Translations under genes and position numbers: made by a program
Part shown: positions 42,100 through 50,546 of the stretch, piece after piece
How the letters are laid out: each line of letters opens with the position of its first letter
Position numbering within the stretch: position 1 is the first letter of the stretch
The notes under the pieces: generated by a model
Told to the model about the DNA's origin: nothing
The model's input: only the letters and a program-made list of their open reading frames with translations
Databases searched by the model: none
NCBI RefSeq assembly: GCF_030410045.1
Contig: NZ_JAUFRA010000006.1
Location: forward strand, 1 to 64,000
Source of the DNA: Marivivens donghaensis
Lineage (GTDB): Bacteria > Pseudomonadota > Alphaproteobacteria > Rhodobacterales > Rhodobacteraceae
Direction: 5' to 3'
Length of the DNA: 64,000 nucleotides

Positions 42100-43401
42100 A
42101 TGCGTTTAGCCCCGCTCTTCGCTGCACCACCCATCGCGCTTGGTATCGCTGTCGCCGTCTGGTTGATTTCGTCTGCTCCCGGCCCAGATCGGATTGAGAG
42201 TGCAGCGCCTGCTCTGCCAGTCCGGGTTATTACGGCCGCGTCAGAAATTATTCGTCCCACGATCAATGTTTGGGGAAACCTGCGTGCGGCCGATACCTGG
42301 GTTGCGGTTGCGGAGGTGCAGGGTGAGGTGATCTGGCGTCACCCCGACTTGGAGCCCGGACGCCTGATCCCGGCCGGGACCGAGGTGCTGCGTATTGATC
42401 CTGCCGATTACGAGCTTGCTTTGGCTCAGGCCCAGGCAGACCTGTTGGCTTTTAACGCTGAAAGCGCGCAGTTGGCTACTGAAGCGACCAACACTGCCCG
42501 GATATTAGAATTGGAGCGCGAGCGGCTCGTTCTTGCCGAAGCTGAACTGGAGCGCATTAGCACGTTGGCCGCTCAGGAGACGATTTCCCAGTCCCGCGCC
42601 GATGATGCTGAGCGCGCAACCCTTCTGGCCCGCCGCACTGTTGCCGAATTGGAAAACAGCCTCGCATTGATCCCGCCTCGTGAGGCTCGGATCACAGCAC
42701 AGATCGCACGTAGCGAAGCTGCAATTGCGCGGGCCTTGAGGGCACTGGAGCACACCGAGATAAGGACGCCTTTCGATCTAAGGGTCACCGAGGTCGCTGC
42801 CGAGCGGTTTCAAACCGTCGCACCCGGTCAGGTCGTTGTCCGGGCAAATGGCATCGCTGCCGCTGAGGTCGTCGCGCATCTGCCGATCGATAGCTTTCGT
42901 GGCTTGTTTGGCGACACGTCTGATACAATCTCTGTTTCAGAGATGATGTTGAGCGCCATGCCATTCACGCAAGTTGATGTGGTTCTTAGTCCGTTGTCAG
43001 ACCCATCGCAGATCTGGTCAGCCCACATTAGTCGGGTTGAAGGTGCGCTTGACGCTCGTGCTCGGACCGTGCCGGTCGTGGTGGTCGTTGATGATCCATA
43101 TGCTGGAGCTAACCCACCAAGCCGCCTGCCGCTGGTTCCAAACATGCAAGTGCTGATTTCCTTTGAAGGCGAGCCTCTCACTGACGCAGTTGTACTTCCT
43201 GAAACAGCGCTCCATGGCGGAATGGTACGCGTCTTGGGTCATGGTGGCCTCTTAGAATTGCGTCCGGTCTCAGTTGCCCTTTCTCAGAATGGGCGCATCG
43301 TCATCGCCGACGGGATCGAGCCGGGCGACATTGTCGTCATCGACGACATCGCTCCTGCTATTCCTGGAATGGCGCTGACCGCGATCGAGGTTCATCAATG
43401 A
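42100..43401 (+). CDS. RND efflux periplasmic adaptor (HlyD-type)
   Basis: This encodes a 433-aa membrane-fusion protein. An N-terminal hydrophobic segment (residues 6-24) anchors it. The barrel-sandwich (lipoyl) half-motifs are near VAVAEVQGEVIWRHPDLEPGRLIPAGTEVLRID and the matching C-terminal half EIRTPFDLRVTEVAAERFQTVAPGQVVV. A long alpha-hairpin of Ala/Glu/Leu lies between. It links the inner-membrane pump to an outer-membrane channel. Its stop overlaps the pump gene by 4 nt. No outer-membrane channel gene is next to it. Confidence 0.92.
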   Translation: MRLAPLFAAPPIALGIAVAVWLISSAPGPDRIESAAPALPVRVITAASEIIRPTINVWGNLRAADTWVAVAEVQGEVIWRHPDLEPGRLIPAGTEVLRIDPADYELALAQAQADLLAFNAESAQLATEATNTARILELERERLVLAEAELERISTLAAQETISQSRADDAERATLLARRTVAELENSLALIPPREARITAQIARSEAAIARALRALEHTEIRTPFDLRVTEVAAERFQTVAPGQVVVRANGIAAAEVVAHLPIDSFRGLFGDTSDTISVSEMMLSAMPFTQVDVVLSPLSDPSQIWSAHISRVEGALDARARTVPVVVVVDDPYAGANPPSRLPLVPNMQVLISFEGEPLTDAVVLPETALHGGMVRVLGHGGLLELRPVSVALSQNGRIVIADGIEPGDIVVIDDIAPAIPGMALTAIEVHQ

Positions 43402-46400
43402 TACGTTGGTTCACGGGCCATCCGACGGCGGGCAATCTTCTATTGCTTCTTTTTCTTGCTGCAGGTTTCTTTGCGGCGCCTGGACTTTTGCGCGAGACCT
43501 TCCCTGATTTCCGCGCGGTGGAAGCCGAGATTGTCGTACCCTACAAAGGTGCGACCGCCGAAGATGTGGAAACAGCTATCTGCGCCCCCCTCTGGGACGG
43601 CGTGCAAAGTGTCGAGGGGTTAGAAACCTTCACCTGCACCGCACAGGCTGGTCGCGCGCGAGCAGTAGCCACAATGGCGCCTGGCAATGACGCTTTGCGC
43701 TTCGTTAACTCTCTGCGGACCGAGGTTTCGGCCATCGACACCTTCCCAGAACGCGCAGATCCGGCTGTTGTCCGCGAACTACATCGCACCGATCCTGTCA
43801 CATCAGTTGCCATCTCGGGCGATCTCCCCTTAAGCGAATTGGATTTCTACGCAGACGGACTGTCGGACCGCTTGACAGCTCTGCCTGGCGTTGCCCGTGT
43901 TACACGCGGAGGCTTGGGCACCCGCACACTTACAATTTCTGTCTCGCGCACAGCGATGGAAGGGCACGGGCTCACACCCGCGGCACTTGCTATGGCTATC
44001 GCTGCGCAAAACATTGACCTGCCTATCGGAACGCTTGAGGGAGATGGTGCCGAACTTACTGTGCGCTTCACCGCTGAGCGTGACACCGCTGCTGAGCTGG
44101 CCACGATCCCCGTTATGGTGCTACCGAATGGTGCTACTCTGACGCTGAGCGACGTTGCGTTGATCGAGGAGCGCTTCGAGCCGCCACACGATCGCGCCTT
44201 CGTCGATGGCGCTCCTGCTATCGTGCTTGACGTGGCGAAAGCGCTCAATGCAGACGCATTGCGCGTGCTGGACGGCGTGGCAACGCTTGTAGCTGAGGAA
44301 ACGGATCGCCTACCTGCCTCAATCAAGGTTGAGGTCGTTCAGGACGTGACATCCATCATCCGCGATCGATTGGTGATGCTGGTGCAGAACGGGGTGATCG
44401 GCCTTGTTCTAGTCGTCATCGTCATGAGTTTGTTTTTTCGCCCTGGTTTTGCGATCTGGGCGGCAATGGGCTTGCCCGTTGCTTTTGCCGGTGCATTCCT
44501 CTGGATGGCATTGACTGGTCTCAGTTTGAATATGATGACGTTGGTTGCGCTTCTTATGGCTATCGGCATCGTAATGGACGACTCTATTGTGATTGCGGAT
44601 TCCATTGCGGTGCATGCCGCTGAAGATCCGACAGTCGAAACTATAACCAAAGGTGTCACAGCTGTAGCCCCTGGCGTTATATCGTCATTCCTAACGACGT
44701 TGGCAGTGTTTCTACCTCTGGCTTTTTTGGCGGGTGAATTGGGGGCCGTGCTCGAAGTTCTGCCTGTCGTCTTGTTGGCGGCGCTCGCCGCTTCGCTTAT
44801 CGAAGCCTTTTTCATATTGCCACATCACCTAAAAGGCGGGATGAAAAATACCACTCCGTCTCGTTTCCGAACTCGCTTTGATGCAGGCTTCGATACCTTG
44901 CGTGAACGTGGTGTGGGCCGTCTGGCTGACGCAGCGATCAAGGCGCGCTGGCTGGTTGCAGGCCTCGCGATTGGGGCCCTTATCCTGACTGTGGGCGCTC
45001 TAGTCGGGGGGGTGGTCAAGCGGGAGGCTATGCCTGAAATAGATGGCGATGTTCTTGAAGCGCGATTGATGCTGCCTGCCGGTACCCCGCTGGCACGAGC
45101 GACAGAAGCCGTTGTGCAGGTTGAGGCTGCTCTAGACCGCGTAAATGAACGCCTTTCCCCCGAACAGCCTGCGGCGCAGACACTCGTGATCCGTCGCATT
45201 ACCCGACTTGGCCGCAACCTTTCGACAGGCGAAAATGGCGCTCATGTAGCCACTGTTGCAGTGGACCTTCTTGGCGCTGAGACTCGAGCAAATTCATTGG
45301 ATGAGATTGTCACTCTCTGGCGAGAAGAGATCGGCCCATTGGCTGGGGTATCATCCCTAATCCTAACTGAGCCGGGGATTGGCCCTCAGGGTATCGCCGT
45401 TGAACTGCGCCTGAATCACGTTGACCTTGTCGCGCTCGAAGCGGCAGGGCGTAACACTTTGGCTGAACTCGAGACATACGCTGGTGTGCGCAACGCGATC
45501 CTAGATCTACGACCCGGCGCAACTGAGTTGCGACTGACCTTATCGCCAGGTGCAGAGGCGCTTGGACTGACTGCCACGGATGTCGCTGGCCAACTTCGTG
45601 CCGCTTTTCTTGGTACTCAACTTTCGGAAATTCGGCGCGCTGATCTTGCTTGGGACCTTGAAGTGCGCCTGCCTGATATTGAACGCGTTACCCGCGCCGA
45701 CTTAAATGACTTCAAAATTGCCCTGCCCGACGGAGTGACTGTGCCACTATCGAGCATCGTTACCATTGACGAGGCACGCGGATGGGGAGGCATCACACGG
45801 CGTAATGGTTTGAGGACATTAACCATTGCTGCTGACGTCGACGGTCGCATCGGCAACGCTGACGCTATCACCGCTCAACTGGTCGATGGTTTTCTTCCTG
45901 ATTTGGTGTCTGCAACCCCAGGCCTTGACTTCGAAGTTGGAGGGCAAGCCGCAAATTCAGCCGAGACCGTCGCCTCGATCCTGCGTGGTTTTTTGATCGG
46001 CTTGGTAGGTATCTACATTGTTCTCAGCTTCCAGTTCCGAAGCTATGTTGAGCCGATCATTGTGATGATCACCATCCCACTTGCTTTTCTAGGCGTGATT
46101 TGGGGCCATGTCCTTATGGGCTACAATATTTCCATGCCGTCTCTGGTTGGGGCCGCGTCTCTTGCCGGTATTGTTGTGAACAATGCGATTTTATTGGTCG
46201 GCGTCATCAATGAACGCCGCGCCGAAGGGCTTTCTGCCGCACTGGCCGCCGGAGAGGCTGTCAGGTCGCGCTTCCGACCGATTTTTGTCTCGGTGTCAAC
46301 GACCATCATGGGAATGGCACCTTTACTGTTCGAAACTTCGACGCAAGCTCAGACGTTGAAACCACTCGTTATCTCGGTTGTTTTTGGCTTGTTGGCGGCA

Positions 46401-46487
46401 ACGGTTTTGATCTTGCTGGTGTTGCCTGCGTTCTATGCTGCGCTCGAGGATATCCGGCCGCGGAAGCCGTTTGACATCGAGAGGTGA
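43398..46487 (+). CDS. RND efflux pump inner-membrane transporter (AcrB/HAE family)
   Basis: This encodes a 1029-aa proton-driven pump with the usual twelve helices and two large periplasmic loops. The fourth helix carries the proton-relay pattern IGIVMDDSIVIADSIA with paired Asp. Other marks are VVPYKGATAEDVETAICAPLWD near the N-terminus, and FQFRSYVEPIIVMITIPLAFLGVIWG and PSLVGAASLAGIVVNNAILLV in the second half. Substrates cannot be assigned. It is the last gene of the TetR-controlled operon. Confidence 0.94.
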   Translation: MIRWFTGHPTAGNLLLLLFLAAGFFAAPGLLRETFPDFRAVEAEIVVPYKGATAEDVETAICAPLWDGVQSVEGLETFTCTAQAGRARAVATMAPGNDALRFVNSLRTEVSAIDTFPERADPAVVRELHRTDPVTSVAISGDLPLSELDFYADGLSDRLTALPGVARVTRGGLGTRTLTISVSRTAMEGHGLTPAALAMAIAAQNIDLPIGTLEGDGAELTVRFTAERDTAAELATIPVMVLPNGATLTLSDVALIEERFEPPHDRAFVDGAPAIVLDVAKALNADALRVLDGVATLVAEETDRLPASIKVEVVQDVTSIIRDRLVMLVQNGVIGLVLVVIVMSLFFRPGFAIWAAMGLPVAFAGAFLWMALTGLSLNMMTLVALLMAIGIVMDDSIVIADSIAVHAAEDPTVETITKGVTAVAPGVISSFLTTLAVFLPLAFLAGELGAVLEVLPVVLLAALAASLIEAFFILPHHLKGGMKNTTPSRFRTRFDAGFDTLRERGVGRLADAAIKARWLVAGLAIGALILTVGALVGGVVKREAMPEIDGDVLEARLMLPAGTPLARATEAVVQVEAALDRVNERLSPEQPAAQTLVIRRITRLGRNLSTGENGAHVATVAVDLLGAETRANSLDEIVTLWREEIGPLAGVSSLILTEPGIGPQGIAVELRLNHVDLVALEAAGRNTLAELETYAGVRNAILDLRPGATELRLTLSPGAEALGLTATDVAGQLRAAFLGTQLSEIRRADLAWDLEVRLPDIERVTRADLNDFKIALPDGVTVPLSSIVTIDEARGWGGITRRNGLRTLTIAADVDGRIGNADAITAQLVDGFLPDLVSATPGLDFEVGGQAANSAETVASILRGFLIGLVGIYIVLSFQFRSYVEPIIVMITIPLAFLGVIWGHVLMGYNISMPSLVGAASLAGIVVNNAILLVGVINERRAEGLSAALAAGEAVRSRFRPIFVSVSTTIMGMAPLLFETSTQAQTLKPLVISVVFGLLAATVLILLVLPAFYAALEDIRPRKPFDIER

Positions 46488-46657
46488 GCGGAGACTTGAA
46501 GCCAGTTTGGCATGTGTAAAGCAAAGGGCCACGACCGAATGTGAGCTCAAACTAACAGCGTAACTTACTTTTTAGGGGCAACCACTTAGTGATTTCTTCT
46601 TTAGGTGTTCGATTGCAAAGAAATACAAAAACTCAGAAAAAAACGAATGACGAGACA

Positions 46658-47356
46658 CTAGCAGGAATAATCGTCAATCAGTTTGCTAGGTTTTGCGAAC
46701 TGGTGCAAATCGTGGGTGTTCGAAATGTGAATTTGTGCACCATCGACAGCAACTCCATAGTTGCCGAGTGTTTTGAACGCTCGGCTTAGATTTTCTGGAG
46801 TCATGCCTAAAAGAGCTGCCAATCGTTTTTTGTCTACCTGGAGTTGAAATACCTCCGGGTGACCTTGGTACCCATGTTGGCGGATCAAATAATTAGCTAA
46901 GCGTTCTACAGAAGTACGAAGTTTTAAGTTTTTTGAAGATTTTACAACGCCTCGATAACATTGGGCGAGCTCCAAAACTATTGCTTGAGCAAATTTGGCA
47001 TCGTTCTCGAAAACTGTGCGTACATCTAACGACGGGAGTAAAATGATACGCGATTTCTCGAGCGTCCTGGCTGACATTAGGTAAGGACCATCCTTTATGG
47101 TTGCAGCCAAAATAAATGTTGAAATTGGGCGAACCGTAGCCATCGTGGTTTCTCGGTTGTTCCACTCGGCAAACAGTTCGACATTCCCTTCAATGATAAT
47201 ATGCAAGAAATCCGCGGGGTCCCCTTCGCGGATGAGTTCAATCAATGGTGGGAAGTTTTGAACGTACGCGCCACGCGTTAGCGCTTCGAAACTTTCGTCT
47301 CGCATGTCCGCAAAAAGCGGAAGTTCACGAATCTCTTCAATTTCGGGTCTAGCCAT
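46658..47356 (-). CDS. Crp/Fnr-family regulator of nitrate respiration (NarR-like)
   Basis: This encodes a 232-aa regulator. A cyclic-nucleotide-type sensor domain occupies residues about 10-130, a long dimer helix follows, and the C-terminal HTH has KKRLAALLGMTPENLSRAFKTL. The recognition helix has E-x-x-S-R, the FNR pattern that reads TTGAT. The N-terminal cysteines needed for an FNR [4Fe-4S] cluster are absent, so it probably senses nitrate, nitrite or NO. It is divergent from narK, and both perfect FNR boxes lie in the shared gap. By context it resembles NarR of Paracoccus. Confidence 0.85.
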   Translation of the reverse strand: MARPEIEEIRELPLFADMRDESFEALTRGAYVQNFPPLIELIREGDPADFLHIIIEGNVELFAEWNNRETTMATVRPISTFILAATIKDGPYLMSARTLEKSRIILLPSLDVRTVFENDAKFAQAIVLELAQCYRGVVKSSKNLKLRTSVERLANYLIRQHGYQGHPEVFQLQVDKKRLAALLGMTPENLSRAFKTLGNYGVAVDGAQIHISNTHDLHQFAKPSKLIDDYSC

Positions 47357-47374
47357 GATGCCCCAAGTTATGAC

Positions 47375-47388
47375 TTGATATTTATCAA
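47375..47388. promoter_or_regulatory. FNR-type box near the Crp/Fnr gene
   Basis: TTGATATTTATCAA is a perfect match to TTGAT-N4-ATCAA. It lies 18 nt from the regulator's start codon, close enough to overlap its promoter, suggesting autoregulation. Confidence 0.7.
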
Positions 47389-47511
47389 GAGTCTAGATTG
47401 CGAATTTAACGTGCCCAGTTTGCACTTTCAGAGAGCGTATTTGCGGAAGGCGTCGTTATAACTTGATGTAATTGCTGGGTTTATTTATTTCGTTCAGCAT
47501 CTAAGTCCTGT

Positions 47512-47525
47512 TTGATCCACATCAA
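47512..47525. promoter_or_regulatory. FNR-type box upstream of narK
   Basis: TTGATCCACATCAA is a perfect TTGAT-N4-ATCAA site centred about 87 nt before the narK ATG. A class II activator position would put the transcript start near 47560. The expected -10 region is weak, as is usual for activated promoters. Confidence 0.75.
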
Positions 47526-47605
47526 ACAGCTCCTACGCCAACGCGCGCATTCCAGTTGTCGAAATCCAATGCAGGCGGAAAAACTGCCGCAAAACGGAGG
47601 GACAA

Positions 47606-49015
47606 ATGGAACTCGAAAACAAGGCAACGAGCTTATGGAGCAACTTCTTCAACGTTAAGATGGTGCAAATCCGTACATTCCATATGACTTGGTTTGCTTT
47701 CTTCGCATGTTTTTTTGCTTGGTTTGGCATCGCTCCACTCATGAGTGTCGTCCGTGACGAATTAATGCTGACCAAGGAGCAAATTGGTTGGGCAATTATC
47801 GGTTCAGTATCGATGACGATTTTTGCACGACTATTTATCGGCTGGCTGGTTGACCGGATTGGGCCGCGAAAATCTTATACATGGCTGTTGGTCTTGGGTG
47901 CGTTGCCTGTAATGGGCATTGGCTTGTCCAGTGACTTCACGTCGTTCTTGATCTTTCGAGTTCTAATCGGCGGGATTGGTGCTTCATTCGTCATTACTCA
48001 GTACCATACGTCTGTGATGTTTGCGCCGAACGTTGTTGGCCAGGCCAATGCTACGAGTGCTGGCTGGGGCAACCTGGGCGGCGGCGTTACTCAATTTGTA
48101 ATGCCACTGTTGTTTTCGGTGTTGGTCGTTGGTTTCGGATTTTCTGAGCAAATTGGCTGGCGACTGGCGATGTTAGTAGTTGGCGCCATCATCATGTTGA
48201 CCGGGGTAGCTTATTACTTCCTGACGCAAGATGCGCCTGATGGAAATTACGATGACCTTCGTGCGAAAGGCATGATGCTAGAGAAAAAGAAGGTCACAGG
48301 AGCATACTGGGCAGCGATGGCTGATCCTCGTGTTTGGGTACTCTTCGTGCTTTATGGTGCTTGCTTCGGCATCGAGCTTACCGTGAATAACGTAGCGGCG
48401 CTCTACTTCACAGATTACTTCGATTTGTCTCTCGTTGCTGCCGGTTTTGTTGCTGCATCATTTGGACTTATGAATATCTTCGCTCGTACATTGGGCGGTT
48501 TGTTCGGGGATAACTTCGGGTCACTTTGGGGGCTGAAGGGGCGGGCATTTTGGCTATTTATCTGCCTCTTGTTTGAAGGCATTGCACTGATGATCTTCAG
48601 CCAGATGCACGTGCTCTTTCTTGCTCTGCCTGCACTGATAGTCTTCTCGCTCTTCACGCAGATGTCCGAAGGTGCAACCTACTCGGTCGTCCCCTTCATC
48701 AACAAAAAGGCGCTGGGCGCCGTCGCTGGTGTTGTTGGGGCAGGGGGTAATGCTGGGGCTGTGCTAGCCGGTTTTCTTTTCAAAGGGATGGTGGATTGGA
48801 GCGGTGCGTTCCTGATCCTGGGTATTGTGGTAACTTGCTCTTCGGTTCTGGCCTTCTTTGTCCGCTTCTCTACCAAGCAAGAAGACGAAGAACGCGCTGC
48901 ATTCGCCGCCGCCAATATTGAGACTCTCCGGCGCAAGGCCGAACGGGCGAACGCCGAATTCGAACGAGGCCTCGCTGCGATCGGCCAAAGGCGTTCTGGT
49001 ACGGCTGCCGAATAG
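47606..49015 (+). CDS. narK1: Nitrate/nitrite transporter, NarK1 type
   Basis: This encodes a 469-aa MFS transporter with about twelve helices. The NarK/NNP marks are present: GWLVDRIGPRKSYTWLLVLGALP, the nitrate-signature-like glycine run in NATSAGWGNLGGGVTQFVMP, and VVGAGGNAGAVLAGFLF in the second half. It likely imports nitrate with protons. AACGGAGGG precedes the ATG. A second narK follows after 69 nt. In Paracoccus the two units are fused in one polypeptide; here they are separate. Confidence 0.92.
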   Translation: MELENKATSLWSNFFNVKMVQIRTFHMTWFAFFACFFAWFGIAPLMSVVRDELMLTKEQIGWAIIGSVSMTIFARLFIGWLVDRIGPRKSYTWLLVLGALPVMGIGLSSDFTSFLIFRVLIGGIGASFVITQYHTSVMFAPNVVGQANATSAGWGNLGGGVTQFVMPLLFSVLVVGFGFSEQIGWRLAMLVVGAIIMLTGVAYYFLTQDAPDGNYDDLRAKGMMLEKKKVTGAYWAAMADPRVWVLFVLYGACFGIELTVNNVAALYFTDYFDLSLVAAGFVAASFGLMNIFARTLGGLFGDNFGSLWGLKGRAFWLFICLLFEGIALMIFSQMHVLFLALPALIVFSLFTQMSEGATYSVVPFINKKALGAVAGVVGAGGNAGAVLAGFLFKGMVDWSGAFLILGIVVTCSSVLAFFVRFSTKQEDEERAAFAAANIETLRRKAERANAEFERGLAAIGQRRSGTAAE

Positions 49016-49084
49016 TACTCATCCAAACTCTCGGGTCGCCCTGTGCGGCGGCCCAAACTGAAACACGCCAACAGGGAGGTTCCC

Positions 49085-50482
49085 ATGGCGAATGCTGATA
49101 CTCACCTTCATAAGTCCGGTCATACGATGATCGACTGGCGCCCCGAAGACCCGCAGTTCTGGAAAGAACGCGGTCACGCGGTGGCAACCCGCAACCTCTG
49201 GATTTCGATTCCCAACCTGCTGCTTGCTTTCTCGGTCTGGATGGTTTGGTCGGTGGTTGTGGCGAAGCTTCCGGCAATCGGTTTCGATTATACGACCGGC
49301 CAACTGTTCTGGCTGGCAGCACTTCCGGGCTTGTCGGGAGCCACGCTGCGGATTTTCTACAGCTTTATGATCCCGATATTTGGTGGTCGCCTTTGGACAA
49401 CGCTTAGCTCTGCATCTTTGCTGCTGCCTGCCATCGGCATTGGCTATTCGGTTCAGAACCCCGAAACGCCCTATGTCGTGTTTCTTGCTCTGGCCCTCAT
49501 GTGCGGTTTTGGCGGCGGTAATTTCGCCTCGTCTATGGCCAATATCGCTTACTTCTATCCTAAGAAAACCAAAGGCAATGCACTGGCACTTAACGCCGGT
49601 CTGGGCAATCTCGGCGTGTCGGTCATGCAGTTTGTTGTGCCGATGGTCATTACCGCTGGTGTCTTTGGCGCAATCGGTGGCGAGCCGGTCACACTTGCTA
49701 ATGGTAGCCAGCTCTGGATCCAGAATGCCGGTTTCATCTGGGTTCCATTCATCGTTGTATCTGCTCTGGCGGCATGGTTCGGTATGAATGACATTGCGGA
49801 TGCCAAAGCGTCGTTCAGCGAACAGTCGATCATTTTCAAACGCACCCACAACTGGATCATGTGTATCCTCTACACAGGCACTTTCGGCAGCTTTATCGGT
49901 TATTCCGCTGGTTTCCCACTTTTGATGAAAACCCAATTTCCCGATGTGAATGTGCTTTCCTATGCCTTCCTCGGCCCGCTTGTCGGCGCATTGAGCCGAG
50001 CCGGCACCGGATGGATCTCAGACAAATTTGGTGGTGGCCGTGTGACCTTCTGGACATTCCTTGGCATGATCATTTCAGTCTGGGGTGTGCTTCAGTTTCT
50101 TCCGTCTGAAGCAAACGCTGCCGGTAACTTCTGGGGCTTCTTTGCCTGCTTCATGGCGCTATTCTTCCTCACTGGTGTAGGCAACGCGTCCACATTCCAG
50201 ATGATCCCGACGATCATGGCACATCAGGTGCCTATCCACGAGCCGCACCTCAAAGGCGACAATCTGCGCAAACAGATCGAACGTGAAAGTGCCGCAATCA
50301 TCGCTTTCACTTCGGCAATTGCGGCATACGGTGCGTTCTTCATTCCCAAAGCCTACGGCACCTCGATCAGCATGACTGGTGCACCTAACGGCGCACTCTG
50401 GGCCTTCCTCTACTTCTACGTGATCTGTGTTGTGATCACCTGGATCTTCTATAGCCGCAAGAACGCTCCGGTTTCTTGTTAA
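49085..50482 (+). CDS. narK2: Nitrate/nitrite transporter, NarK2 type
   Basis: This encodes a 465-aa MFS transporter, the second of the pair and likely a nitrate/nitrite antiporter. The family region ARCGFGGGNFASSMANIAYFYP-like stretch (near residues 140-160) and NAGLGNLGVSVMQFVVPMVI are visible. The long cytoplasmic N-terminus has MIDWRPEDPQFWKERGHAVATRNLW. The ATG at 49085 follows GGGAGGTTCCC; the frame opens 14 codons earlier. It precedes narG by 64 nt. Confidence 0.93.
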   Translation: MANADTHLHKSGHTMIDWRPEDPQFWKERGHAVATRNLWISIPNLLLAFSVWMVWSVVVAKLPAIGFDYTTGQLFWLAALPGLSGATLRIFYSFMIPIFGGRLWTTLSSASLLLPAIGIGYSVQNPETPYVVFLALALMCGFGGGNFASSMANIAYFYPKKTKGNALALNAGLGNLGVSVMQFVVPMVITAGVFGAIGGEPVTLANGSQLWIQNAGFIWVPFIVVSALAAWFGMNDIADAKASFSEQSIIFKRTHNWIMCILYTGTFGSFIGYSAGFPLLMKTQFPDVNVLSYAFLGPLVGALSRAGTGWISDKFGGGRVTFWTFLGMIISVWGVLQFLPSEANAAGNFWGFFACFMALFFLTGVGNASTFQMIPTIMAHQVPIHEPHLKGDNLRKQIERESAAIIAFTSAIAAYGAFFIPKAYGTSISMTGAPNGALWAFLYFYVICVVITWIFYSRKNAPVSC

Positions 50483-50546
50483 GCCAATGAACTCCTCCCG
50501 CGCCAGCCGTCTGGTTGGCGCGCCCCCCGCCTCAAGGAGAAATAAC

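Noticed and set aside
46658..47356. Annotation as FNR itself
   Set aside because: The N-terminal cysteines for the oxygen-sensing [4Fe-4S] cluster are missing, although the recognition helix is FNR-like.
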